The position numbers were made by a program, and so were the translations under genes. This document shows positions 34,318-42,418 of a DNA stretch of 54,014 nt, one piece after another. Source of the stretch: Microbispora rosea subsp. aerata (GTDB taxonomy: Bacteria; Actinomycetota; Actinomycetes; Streptosporangiales; Streptosporangiaceae); contig NZ_BMPY01000014.1 of the NCBI RefSeq assembly GCF_014647835.1, forward strand, positions 115,160-169,173, given 5' to 3'. The notes under the pieces were generated by a model. That model ran no database searches, was not told where the DNA came from, and was given only the letters and a program-made list of their open reading frames with translations. Within the stretch, counting starts at the first letter, position 1, and the number at the start of each line of letters is the position of its first letter.

Positions 34318-35105
34318 AGGGAGGCTTGTTGCGGGGCCGCGGCCTGCAGATCTACACCTGGCTGGTGATCGCGTGGCTCGTGCTGCCGATCGCCGTGATG
34401 ATCCTGTTCGGCTTCAACGACACCAAGGGCCGTTACAACACGGCCTGGCAGGGCTTCACGCTCAAGTGGTACGGCAAGCTGTTCGAGATCGGCGACCTCA
34501 CCCAGGCGCTGGTCAACTCCCTGCTCATCGCCCTGCTCACGATGGTGATCGCCGGGGTGCTCGGGTCGATGATCGGGCTGGCGCTCGGCCGCTACCGCTT
34601 CCGCGGCTCGGGGGCGATGAACCTCGTGATGTTCGCGGCGATCTCCTGCGCCGAGATCGTGATGGGCGCGTCGCTGCTGTCGCTGTTCGTCACGTTCGCC
34701 GTGCCGCTCGGGTTCTGGACGATCCTGATCTCGCACGTCATGTTCTCGATCTCCTTCGTGGCCGTGACCGTGCGGGCCAGGGTCATGACGCTCGACTCCT
34801 CGCTGGAGGAGGCCGCCCGCGACCTCGGCGCGGGACCGTGGACCACGTTCCGCCTCGTCACCCTTCCGATGATCTTCCCCGGCGTGCTGGCGGGCTCCCT
34901 GCTCGCCTTCGCGTTGTCAATCGATGACTTCGTCATCACCAACTTCAACTCCGGCGGCACCATGACGTTCCCCCTGTGGATCTGGGGTGCCACCCGTGTC
35001 GGCCTCCCGCCGCAGGTGAACGTCATGGGCACGCTCATCTTCGCGGCCGGTGTGCTGATCGCTCTGGTCAACGGACTGATAGCACGCCGCCGCGCCAACG
35101 CGTGA
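34314..35105 (+). CDS. potC: Polyamine ABC transporter permease (PotC type)
   Basis: A 263-residue second permease, ATG overlapping the potB stop (ATGA). It has six helices and the EAA loop EAARDLGAGPWTTFRLVTLPMIFPGVLAGSLLAFALSIDDFVITNF, whose SIDDFV end is a hallmark of PotC. Together with PotB it forms the heterodimeric pore. Confidence 0.92.
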   Translation: MKGGLLRGRGLQIYTWLVIAWLVLPIAVMILFGFNDTKGRYNTAWQGFTLKWYGKLFEIGDLTQALVNSLLIALLTMVIAGVLGSMIGLALGRYRFRGSGAMNLVMFAAISCAEIVMGASLLSLFVTFAVPLGFWTILISHVMFSISFVAVTVRARVMTLDSSLEEAARDLGAGPWTTFRLVTLPMIFPGVLAGSLLAFALSIDDFVITNFNSGGTMTFPLWIWGATRVGLPPQVNVMGTLIFAAGVLIALVNGLIARRRANA

Positions 35106-35109
35106 GGAT

Positions 35110-36513
35110 GTGAAAATTGTGGTTCCGTCGAAGGCGCTCGCCGACGCGGAGCGCAAGCCGTACTGGCTGGACCGGCCGATCGCGCCCGAGCCGCTGCCCC
35201 CGCTGACGGGGGACGTCACCGCGGACCTCGCGGTGGTCGGCGGCGGTTTCACCGGCCTGTGGACCGCACTGATGGCCAAGGAGCGCGACCCCTCGCTCGA
35301 CGTGGTCCTCCTGGAGGGCCGCGCGGTCGGGTGGGCCGCCTCCGGCCGAAACGGAGGATTCTGCGCGGCCAGCCTCACCCACGGGCTCGGCAACGGCCGG
35401 GACCGCTGGCCGACGGAGATCGAGACGCTGGAACGGCTCGGCCGGGAGAACCTCGACGAGATCGAGGCGACCCTCGCCAAGTATGGCGTCGACTGCTCAT
35501 TCGAACGGACCGGCGAGCTGCGGGTGGCCACCGAGGAGTGGCAGCTCGCCGGGCTCGACGAGGAGGTGACCGCGGCGGCCTCGCTCGGTCAGCGGCTGGA
35601 GCGGCTCGACCGCGAGCAGGTGCGGGCCGAGGTGGACTCCCCGACGTACCTCGGCGGCGTGTGGGACCGGCGGGGCGTCGCCATGGTGGACCCGGCGCGG
35701 ATGGCGTGGGGGCTGCGCGACGTCTGCGTACGGCTCGGCGTGCGCGTCTTCGAGCACACGCCGGTGCGCGCCCTGCACGACGACGACGTGGCGATCGAGT
35801 GCGACACGCCCAAGGGCCGGGTCAGGGCCGGGCGGGTGGCGCTCGGCACCGGCGCCTTCCCCCCGCTGCTGCGCAGGCTCAAGCACTTCCTCGTGCCCGT
35901 CTACGACTACGCGCTGATGACCGAGCCGGTGCCGGACGACCTGCTGGCGGAGGTCGGCTGGCGCAACCGCCAGGGCATCGGCGACTCGGCCAACCAGTTC
36001 CACTACTACCGGCTGACCGACGACAACCGCATCCTGTGGGGCGGCTACGACGCCGTCTATCACAACGGCGGCCTGGTCAAGCCCGAATACGAGCAGCGCG
36101 ACGCCACCTTCGAGAAGCTCGCCCGGCACTTCTACGAGACGTTTCCGCAGCTCCACGGGTTGCGCTTCACGCACAGGTGGGGCGGGGTCATCGACACCTG
36201 CAGCCGGTTCAGCGCCTTCTTCGGCACGGCGTACGGCTCGCGCCTCGTCTACGCCGCCGGATACACCGGCCTCGGCGTGGGCGCCGCCCGGTTCGGGGCC
36301 AACGTCATGCTCGACCTGCTGCAGGGGCGCATCACCGAGCGCACGGAGCTGCGCATGGTGCGGGAGAAGCCCATGCCCTTCCCGCCGGAGCCGGTGCGGT
36401 CCGGGGTCATCCAGCTCACCCGCTGGGCCATCGCCCGGGCCGACGAGCACGAGGGCCGCCGCAACGCCTGGCTGCGCACCCTCGACGCCCTCGGCGTCGG
36501 CTTCGACTCCTGA
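35110..36513 (+). CDS. FAD-dependent amine oxidoreductase (PuuB/DAO type)
   Basis: A 467-residue glycine-oxidase-like flavoprotein. The Rossmann motif ADLAVVGGGFTGLWTALMAKE, then LEGRAVGWAASGRNGGFC, a feature of gamma-glutamylputrescine oxidases, and the C-terminal WGGVIDTCSRFSAFFG and GYTGLGVGAARFGANV FAD-binding strand. It starts with GTG 5 bp after potC (GTG 35119 is also possible), so it belongs to the operon. It likely oxidises the imported amine to an aldehyde that the first operon gene then oxidises. Substrate is inference. Confidence 0.88.
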   Translation: MKIVVPSKALADAERKPYWLDRPIAPEPLPPLTGDVTADLAVVGGGFTGLWTALMAKERDPSLDVVLLEGRAVGWAASGRNGGFCAASLTHGLGNGRDRWPTEIETLERLGRENLDEIEATLAKYGVDCSFERTGELRVATEEWQLAGLDEEVTAAASLGQRLERLDREQVRAEVDSPTYLGGVWDRRGVAMVDPARMAWGLRDVCVRLGVRVFEHTPVRALHDDDVAIECDTPKGRVRAGRVALGTGAFPPLLRRLKHFLVPVYDYALMTEPVPDDLLAEVGWRNRQGIGDSANQFHYYRLTDDNRILWGGYDAVYHNGGLVKPEYEQRDATFEKLARHFYETFPQLHGLRFTHRWGGVIDTCSRFSAFFGTAYGSRLVYAAGYTGLGVGAARFGANVMLDLLQGRITERTELRMVREKPMPFPPEPVRSGVIQLTRWAIARADEHEGRRNAWLRTLDALGVGFDS

Positions 36514-36562
36514 CCGTCATCCGATCCCACCCAGAGCAGGTGACCATCGCCTTCGCGGTCAC

Positions 36563-36691
36563 GGGCATGCGATCGACGCTGTCCTGGCGGCGAGCGCACG
36601 CGTGGCCACCCGTCCCGTCACGGTCCCGACCTCCGACCCCGAAGACCCGACCCCGCTCTGCGGCGGCGACGTCGAGATCGTCAAGATCTAG
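36563..36691 (+). pseudogene. Remnant of a PIN-domain (VapC-like) ribonuclease C terminus
   Basis: The reading GHAIDAVLAASARVA.., VTVPTSDPEDPTPLC, GDVEIVKI then a stop (42 codons) matches the C-terminal third of actinobacterial PIN-domain proteins, in which AIDAVLAA holds an acidic residue and VTSDPEDL-like segments follow. No start or N-terminal acidic residues precede it: the DNA before is the end of the oxidoreductase gene. Too short for function; a decayed toxin or nuclease gene. Confidence 0.45.
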
Positions 36692-36702
36692 ACGCCGGGC
36701 GT

Positions 36703-37575
36703 TCAGGGGATGAGCCAGTGGAGGGGGTTCTCGTGCGTGATCAGGCGCAGGGTGTCGTCGTCCACGCCGGCCTTCTGCAGCGCGGGGATGACGGACGAGA
36801 ACAGCCGCCCGTAGCCCTGCCCGCCGTAGCCGGCCAGGTGGTCCCGCCGGCTCACGCCGCTGCTGAGCAGGATGCGCTCGGCGTGCCCGGCGTCGAGAAG
36901 GGCGAGGACGTCCTCGGCGTCGTCCACGCTCACGTACGCGCCGGTCTCGGCGATCTTCCGCTGGGCCAGCGGGTCGCCGGTGCGGGCGGCCAGGCGCCGG
37001 GCGGGGACGTTCTGCGAAAGCAGGAGCTCCAGTAGCTCCAGGCCGCCCGTCGCCACCGGAAGGTCGGTGCGCAGCGAGGCGCGGGCGGCGGCGACGACGG
37101 CCCGCTCCTCGGCGGGGGTGGGCGTCTCGTCCCAGGAGGCGGCGACGATGACCCCCGGCCGCGCGCCCGTGCCGTCCAGCCCGGCGCCGATCTCATGCAG
37201 CAGGTCGGCGGTCAGGTCCTCCACGCCGTACCGCGTGATGGCCGCACCCGCGAACGGCTGCGCGGCGAAGCCGGTGGCGGCCACGATCGGCACCCGTGCG
37301 GCCGTCGAGATCCGGGCGAGCGCGGCGGGGTCGCGCGCCATCCCGATGCAGGTGTGCTCCACGATCAGGCCCAGCGCCTGCTCCCTGCCGAGGTGCTTGA
37401 CCTCGTCCAGCACATATCGTTCCTCGTCCAGCCACCGATGGGGGTCGGAGGCGACGCCGATCCCCCAGCGGGTGTCGGTGCGCAGATGCTCGTGCGGGAG
37501 CATCGGCCCGTCGATCTCGGAGACGGGGACGGCGCCCGTGACAGTCTGGATTCGAGGGAAATATGCGCCGGACAT
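36703..37575 (-). CDS. Phosphotriesterase-family protein lacking most metal ligands
   Basis: A 290-residue TIM-barrel protein. The first ligand pair is intact: LPHEHL (His28, His30). The C terminus ILLSSGVSRRDHLAGYGGQGYGRLFSSVIPALQKAGVDDDTLRLITHENPLHWLIP follows the family, but the usual SxD aspartate is SSG. The strands that carry the carboxylated Lys and the two later His ligands read VIVAASWDE, PVATGG and ARTGD. ATG start at 37575. Probably not a canonical binuclear hydrolase; perhaps a binding or non-metallo enzyme. See findings. Confidence 0.8.
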   Translation of the reverse strand: MSGAYFPRIQTVTGAVPVSEIDGPMLPHEHLRTDTRWGIGVASDPHRWLDEERYVLDEVKHLGREQALGLIVEHTCIGMARDPAALARISTAARVPIVAATGFAAQPFAGAAITRYGVEDLTADLLHEIGAGLDGTGARPGVIVAASWDETPTPAEERAVVAAARASLRTDLPVATGGLELLELLLSQNVPARRLAARTGDPLAQRKIAETGAYVSVDDAEDVLALLDAGHAERILLSSGVSRRDHLAGYGGQGYGRLFSSVIPALQKAGVDDDTLRLITHENPLHWLIP

Positions 37576-37647
37576 GAACGGACATTAACCGATTTTTCGA
37601 TGAAACCGCTTCCGGATCGCGCGATTCTTTACCTCGCGGGCGCGAAC

Positions 37648-38373
37648 TCAGCTCATCGTCTTGCCGCCGTTGACGGCGATCCGCTGACCGGTCACGAACC
37701 GGGCGCCGGGGGAGGCGAGGAACGCCACGGCCTCGGCCACGTCCGCCGGCACGCCCATGTGCCCCAGCGGCACGTCGCGCAGGTAGCCGGCGTAGTCCTC
37801 CGGGGGAATGCCCGCGTGGCGCTCCACCGGGATCCAGCCGGGTTCGACGGTGTTCACCGTGATCCCGTACGGCCCCAGCTCCCGGGCCCACGACCGGGTG
37901 AGCCCGTGCATCGCGGCCTTGGCGGCGACGTAGTGCCCGAACTCCGGGTTGCCGAGGTCGGTGACCTCGCTGCCCACGTTGACGATCCGGCCGGAACCGG
38001 CCTCGCGCATGCCGGGCAGCACGGCCTGCAGGATCAGCAGCGGGGCCTTGACGAAGAACCGGAGCTGGCCGAGGTGGTCCTCCCAGGTCTGCTTCTCCAC
38101 CGGGATCAGCGGCTGGGGGCCGGTGGCGTTGTTGACGACCACGTCGACCCGCCCGATCGCGGCGACGCCCTCGCGCACGGCCTCCTCGTCGGTGACGTCG
38201 AACCTGGCCAGGACGGCCGAGCCGCCGGCGGCGGTGATGCGGTCGACGACGGCGGAGGCTCCGGCGGTGTCGCCTGCGTAGTTGACGGCGACGTGCCAGC
38301 CGTCCGCGGCGAGCCGTGCGGCGATGACGGCGCCCAGACCTCGTGAGGCGCCCGTGACCAGTGCGGTACCCAT
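37648..38373 (-). CDS. Short-chain dehydrogenase/reductase (FabG-like)
   Basis: A 241-residue NAD(P)H oxidoreductase. TGASRGLG (residues 7-14) binds the cofactor; VVVNNATG replaces NNAG; the catalytic Ser (NVGSE), Tyr and Lys (YVAAKAA) are present; PGWIPVERH and the GQRIAVNGGKTMS end follow the FabG-like pattern. ATG 38373 is preceded by GATAGG at about -15 and no ribosome-binding site, so it may be leaderless. The frame remains open upstream but reads as random. Substrate unknown. Confidence 0.88.
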   Translation of the reverse strand: MGTALVTGASRGLGAVIAARLAADGWHVAVNYAGDTAGASAVVDRITAAGGSAVLARFDVTDEEAVREGVAAIGRVDVVVNNATGPQPLIPVEKQTWEDHLGQLRFFVKAPLLILQAVLPGMREAGSGRIVNVGSEVTDLGNPEFGHYVAAKAAMHGLTRSWARELGPYGITVNTVEPGWIPVERHAGIPPEDYAGYLRDVPLGHMGVPADVAEAVAFLASPGARFVTGQRIAVNGGKTMS

Positions 38374-38471
38374 GAGGACTGTGCCTATCACAGATCGCGG
38401 GGGCGGCCTGCGGGGGGATGGCGCCGCCGCGCCCGGCCGGCCCGCCGTGACGGCGCGTACGGCCCGGAGAG

Positions 38472-39113
38472 TCAGGCGGTGATCGCGGGGGCCTCGGTGT
38501 GCAGCCGCCGCAGCACCCGGCGGAACGCCCAGACCGATCCGAGGAAGGCCAGCCCGGTGACGACGGCGACGGCGGCGGTGCGCATGATCAGGTAGTCGGC
38601 GATCGGCTGGTTCAGCAGCAGCCAGATGCTCATGGCCGAGTTGACCAGGAGCACGAACGCCCACAACAGGGTAATCCGGGCGAAGAAGGTGCGGACGCGT
38701 TCGTGCCGCAGCACGAACGACGGCAGGTGGACGTAGTCGAGGGTGAGCCGCTGGACCAGCGGGCGGCGCATCCGCACCGACGCCAGGAGCACGGCGCTGA
38801 TGCAGATCGTGCCCAGCTCCGGCTGGATGAAGTAGAGGACGGGGCTGCCGGTCCACAGCCCGATCACGGTGCGGACGGTGATCGCGATCGCCGCCAGGAT
38901 CATCGTCCCCGGCACGGGCCGGCGCCGGACGAGCCGCCACAGGACGCCCAGGTAGACCCACGACACCACGGCCACGAGCGCGACGCGCAGCCCGAGCACC
39001 GCGAGGGCCGCGTAGAAGACCACGAGGGGAGCCACCACGCCTTCGAGGAGCCGGGGCACCGCCTGCCTGATCAGTGCGGTGAGCCTGGGCAGTGCGAAGG
39101 GTGCGTGGTTCAT
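38472..39113 (-). CDS. VC0807-like membrane protein
   Basis: A 213-residue integral membrane protein with about six helices: LLEGVVAPLVVFYAALAVLG, VALVAVVSWVYLGVLWRL, PGTMILAAIAITVRTVIGLW, ELGTICISAVLLASV, LLWAFVLLVNSAMSIWLLL and AAVAVVTGLAFLGSVWAF. The arrangement and the charged RRRP loop resemble VC0807/DUF3159-type proteins of unknown function. ATG 39113 has GGAG seven bases upstream; a longer in-frame start adds 16 uninformative residues. Confidence 0.7.
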   Translation of the reverse strand: MNHAPFALPRLTALIRQAVPRLLEGVVAPLVVFYAALAVLGLRVALVAVVSWVYLGVLWRLVRRRPVPGTMILAAIAITVRTVIGLWTGSPVLYFIQPELGTICISAVLLASVRMRRPLVQRLTLDYVHLPSFVLRHERVRTFFARITLLWAFVLLVNSAMSIWLLLNQPIADYLIMRTAAVAVVTGLAFLGSVWAFRRVLRRLHTEAPAITA

Positions 39114-39223
39114 GCTGACTCCAACGGGCCGGCAGAGGGGACCGGCGCTGTAGTTGGGCAACGCGCCTACCCGGACATAGCGGACGGAAACGCCCGAGTT
39201 GGGCGGCTTCGTCGGTGGCTTAC

Positions 39224-39244
39224 CGTACCCGACCGTCGGGTACG
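39224..39244. promoter_or_regulatory. Perfect 9-bp dyad between lysE and the VC0807-like gene
   Basis: CGTACCCGA-CCG-TCGGGTACG. It is 85 bp after the lysE-like stop and 111 bp before the VC0807-like start (minus strand). It may be a TetR/GntR-style operator or a terminator of the lysE gene. Confidence 0.5.
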
Positions 39245-39328
39245 CGGGGCGGAAAGCGTCTCCCGTCTTCGGGATTCATAACGATATGGCATATCCCTGG
39301 CGGGCGTCGTCGTGCCGCCGGGAAACGC

Positions 39329-39991
39329 TCAGTTCAGCGTCGCGGTGGCCAGCTTGGCCCCGAAGCCGAGGAAGAGCGCGCCGACCCCCGAGGTGAGCCC
39401 GGCGGCCAGCTTGCGGCGGCGCCGGAAGTGGTTCGCCAGGAACGTGCCGCCGAAGATGAGCGCGCTCAGGTAGGTCACGCTGAAGACCTGCACGATCAGG
39501 GCCAGGATCAGGAACGACAGCGCCGGCGCGCCGTACGAGGGGTCCACGAACTGCACGAAGAACGCCACGAAGAACAAGATCGCCTTGGGGTTGAGCAGGC
39601 TGATCATGAACGCCTTGCGGAACGGGTCGCCCGCCGCCGGCGTGACGGCCGGCTCGGCGGTCCGCGCCGGGGTCGCGTCGCGGGAGGCCCGCAGGGAGCG
39701 CCAGGCGCCGCGGAGCATGCCGAAACCGATCCACGCCAGGTAGACGGCGCCCGAGTACTTCACGATCGTGAACAGCACGGGATTGGACTTCAGCAGCGAG
39801 GCGGCCCCCGCGGCCGACAGGAACATGAGGACCGAGTCTCCGGCGAAGACGCCGGCCGCCGCGCGGTAGCCCTGCCGCACGCCGCGCTGGGCGGCGGTGG
39901 ACAGCACGAACAGCGAGTTCGGCCCCGGAAGCAGGATGATCAGGAAAGCGCCGACGATGTACGTCCAGATGTTGGTGATGCCGAAGAACAA
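39329..39991 (-). CDS. LysE family amino-acid exporter
   Basis: A 220-residue exporter with six helices. VGAFLIILLPGPNSLFVLSTAAQRGVRQGYRAAAGVFAGD is the RhtB/LysE signature, followed by NPKAILFFVAFFVQFVDP. I chose TTG 39991 (LFFGITNIWTYIVG) because GGAGG lies five bases upstream and E. coli LeuE starts equivalently. An alternative TTG at 40060 would add 23 residues running through the palindrome at 40011-40028. Confidence 0.85.
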   Translation of the reverse strand: MFFGITNIWTYIVGAFLIILLPGPNSLFVLSTAAQRGVRQGYRAAAGVFAGDSVLMFLSAAGAASLLKSNPVLFTIVKYSGAVYLAWIGFGMLRGAWRSLRASRDATPARTAEPAVTPAAGDPFRKAFMISLLNPKAILFFVAFFVQFVDPSYGAPALSFLILALIVQVFSVTYLSALIFGGTFLANHFRRRRKLAAGLTSGVGALFLGFGAKLATATLN

Positions 39992-40010
39992 CCCTGCCTC
40001 CGTAAAGCGT

Positions 40011-40028
40011 GCTATATCAGGGTATAGC
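40011..40028. promoter_or_regulatory. 18-bp palindrome upstream of lysE
   Basis: GCTATATCAGGGTATAGC: arms GCTATA and TATAGC around TCAGGG. It lies 20-37 bp before the chosen LysE start, in the divergent region shared with the SBP56 gene, and looks like an operator, possibly for an Lrp/LysR-type regulator. Confidence 0.5.
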
Positions 40029-40112
40029 TCTTCACCCTCTGTGGTCACGGCAGAGTACAAGAGTGAAGATTCCTATTGACCCTATGGGGAATATCGGGCA
40101 ATCCTTGAATCC

Positions 40113-41501
40113 ATGACGTTGTGGAAGCCCGATCCGACCTTCTACCCCTCGCCCCGCGACGCCGCCGAGGCGCCGCCGGAGAAGCTGGCCTATGTCGCGG
40201 CCTTCGACCGTTCGGCCCGGCGGCCCGACGCGCTCGCCGTGCTCGACACCGACCCCGGCTCCCCGTCGTACGGGACCGTCGTCGGCTGGACCGACCTGCC
40301 GTACACGGGGGACGAGCTGCACCACTTCGGCTGGAACGCCTGCAGCAGCGCGCTGTGCCCGTACGCGCCGCATCCGCACGTCGAACGTCGCTACCTGATC
40401 GTCCCCGGACTGCGCTCGTCGCGGATCTACGTGTACGACACCAAGGACCGGGTCAGCCCCGAGCTGGTGAAGGTCATCGAGGCGGAGGAGCTGGGCAAAC
40501 GGGCAGGCTACTCCCGCCCGCACACCGTCCACTGCGGCCCCGAGGGCCTGTACGTCAGCGCGCTCGGCGGGTACGGCGACGACGGGCCCGGCGGCATCGC
40601 CATCCTCGACCACAACTCGTTCGAGGTGCTGGGCCGGTGGGAGGTCGACCGCGGCCCGCAGTACCTCGCGTACGACTTCTGGTGGCACATCAACCACGAC
40701 GTGCTGGTCACCTCCGAGTGGGGCACGCCGTCCATGGTCGAGAACGGGGTGGTCGGCGAGCTGCTGCTCGGCCGCAAGTACGGCCACAAGATTCACTTCT
40801 GGGACCTGCGCAAGCGCAAGCACATCCAGGAGGTGGACCTCGGCGACCAGCACCAGATGACGCTGGAGCTGCGCCCCGCCCACGACCCGACCAAGACGTA
40901 CGGTTTCGTGGGCGTCGTGACCAACGTCGAGGACCTGTCGGCCTCCGTGTGGGTGTGGCACAAGGACGGCTCCCGGTGGACGGCGGAGAAGGTGATCACC
41001 ATCCCGGCCGAGCCCGCCTCGCCCGACGACCTGCCCGACGTGCTCAAGCCGTTCGGCGCGGTGCCGCCGCTGGTCACCGACATCGACCTGTCGGTCGACG
41101 ACCAGCGCCTGTACGTGTCGTGCTGGGGCACCGGCGAGCTCAAGCAGTACGACGTGTCCGACCCGTTCAAGCCGGTCGAGATCGGCTCGGTCCGCCTCGG
41201 CGGCATCGTGCGGCGCGAGGCGCACCCGGCCGCGCCGGACGAGCGGCTCGCGGGCGGCCCGCAGATGGTCGAGGTGAGCCGCGACGGCCGCCGCGTCTAC
41301 GTCACCAACTCCCTGTACGGCGCCTGGGACGACCAGTTCTACCCCGACGGCGTCGGCGCCTGGATGGCGAAGGTCGACGCCGAGTCGTTCACGCTGGACG
41401 AGCGGTTCTTCCCGCACGGCGACGACTTCCGCGGCCTGCGCCCGCACCAGACCCGGCTCCAGGGCGGCGACGCGTCCTCCGACTCCTACTGCTACCCGTG
41501 A
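40113..41501 (+). CDS. Selenium-binding protein SBP56 / methanethiol oxidase family
   Basis: A 462-residue beta-propeller protein. GDELHHFGWNACSSALC, RRYLIVPGLRSSRIYVYDT, SRPHTVHCGPEGLYVSALG, HNSFEVLGRWEVDRGPQYLAYDFWWHINHDVLVTSEWGTP and CWGTGELKQYDVSDP are invariant blocks of the SBP56 family. Bacterial members oxidise methanethiol to H2S, formaldehyde and peroxide with copper; whether this one does is inference. TTGACC at 40076-40081 may be a -35 element. It overlaps the next gene by 4 bp. Confidence 0.93.
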   Translation: MTLWKPDPTFYPSPRDAAEAPPEKLAYVAAFDRSARRPDALAVLDTDPGSPSYGTVVGWTDLPYTGDELHHFGWNACSSALCPYAPHPHVERRYLIVPGLRSSRIYVYDTKDRVSPELVKVIEAEELGKRAGYSRPHTVHCGPEGLYVSALGGYGDDGPGGIAILDHNSFEVLGRWEVDRGPQYLAYDFWWHINHDVLVTSEWGTPSMVENGVVGELLLGRKYGHKIHFWDLRKRKHIQEVDLGDQHQMTLELRPAHDPTKTYGFVGVVTNVEDLSASVWVWHKDGSRWTAEKVITIPAEPASPDDLPDVLKPFGAVPPLVTDIDLSVDDQRLYVSCWGTGELKQYDVSDPFKPVEIGSVRLGGIVRREAHPAAPDERLAGGPQMVEVSRDGRRVYVTNSLYGAWDDQFYPDGVGAWMAKVDAESFTLDERFFPHGDDFRGLRPHQTRLQGGDASSDSYCYP

Positions 41502-42100
41502 CCCTGACCGCCGTCATCCTGCTGGGCGCCTTTCACGGGATCAATCCCGCGATGGGCTGGCTGTTCGCCGTCGCCCGGGGGCTGCAGGAGCGCAGCCGCG
41601 ACCTGCTGCTGCAGTCCCTGCCGGTCATCGCGCTGGGCCACCTCGCGTCGGTGGCCCTCGTGGTGGCCGTCGTGTCGGCGACCGGGTCGCTGGTGACGGC
41701 CACGGCCCTGGCGATCGGCGCGGGCGTCGTGCTCGTCGGGTTCGGCCTGTGGCACCTGCTCGCCCGGCGGCACTTCCGCTGGGTGGGCATGCGGCTGTCG
41801 CTGCCGCAACTGGCCGCCTGGTCGTTCCTGATGTCGTCGGTGCACGGCGCGGGCCTGATGCTGCTGCCCGTGCTGACCCGCATGCCCGCCGCCGGTCACC
41901 ACGGCCACGCCCTGTCGGGCGGCATGCTCGTCGCCGGCGTGCACACGCTCGCGATGTTCCTCACGGCGGCCGTCGTGGCCGTCGTCGTGTACGAGTTCCT
42001 CGGCGTCGCCGTCCTGCGGCGGGCCTGGTTCAACCTCGACAGGATGTGGGCGTTCGCCCTGGTCGGGGCGGGCATCTTCACGCTGGTCGGCGCGGCCTGA
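41498..42100 (+). CDS. Histidine-bearing membrane protein coupled to SBP56
   Basis: A 200-residue protein with five or six helices, started by the GTG that overlaps the SBP56 stop. Histidines recur at helix ends: AFHGINPAMGWLF, VIALGHLASV, WHLLARRHFRWVG, SSVHGAGLMLLPV, AAGHHGHALSGG and VAGVHTLAMF. This resembles HupE/UreJ or nickel/cobalt-transporter logic, but I cannot name a family. Coupling suggests it supplies a metal, or handles a product, for SBP56. Confidence 0.7.
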   Translation: MTLTAVILLGAFHGINPAMGWLFAVARGLQERSRDLLLQSLPVIALGHLASVALVVAVVSATGSLVTATALAIGAGVVLVGFGLWHLLARRHFRWVGMRLSLPQLAAWSFLMSSVHGAGLMLLPVLTRMPAAGHHGHALSGGMLVAGVHTLAMFLTAAVVAVVVYEFLGVAVLRRAWFNLDRMWAFALVGAGIFTLVGAA

Positions 42101-42418
42101 GCCCGGCCGTACGGCGCGGCAGGGGGTGCCGGGGTGGCGCGTGGCCGCCCCGCACCCCCACCGCGGCGGTCGGCGGTGGCACAGGGCGGCGGGCTCGCCG
42201 AGCGCGGCGGGCGGTGAAACTTGCAGAGAAGGGCGGCGCCACGGGTAACCGCAGGTGGCGCCGCTGGAACGCGCCCACCTGCGACATGAGCCGCCCATAA
42301 TCCGGGGTTAAGACTGTCCCGCTTGTACGTCCTGCGATGACGTCACTACGCTCCCGCGGCATTCCTCTTCCCGCCTCCATATCTCGTCACGGAGGCTTGT
42401 CCCTGTTCGGAGTGCACC
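42101..42418. other. 318-bp spacer before the truncated GH18 gene
   Basis: No gene is supported. The first half is G/C-rich and repetitive with CGGGGTGGC and GCCCCGCACCCC blocks that could fold as the end of the SBP56 unit. The second half (from about 42290) has more A+T and probably holds the promoter of the GH18 gene. Confidence 0.4.
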
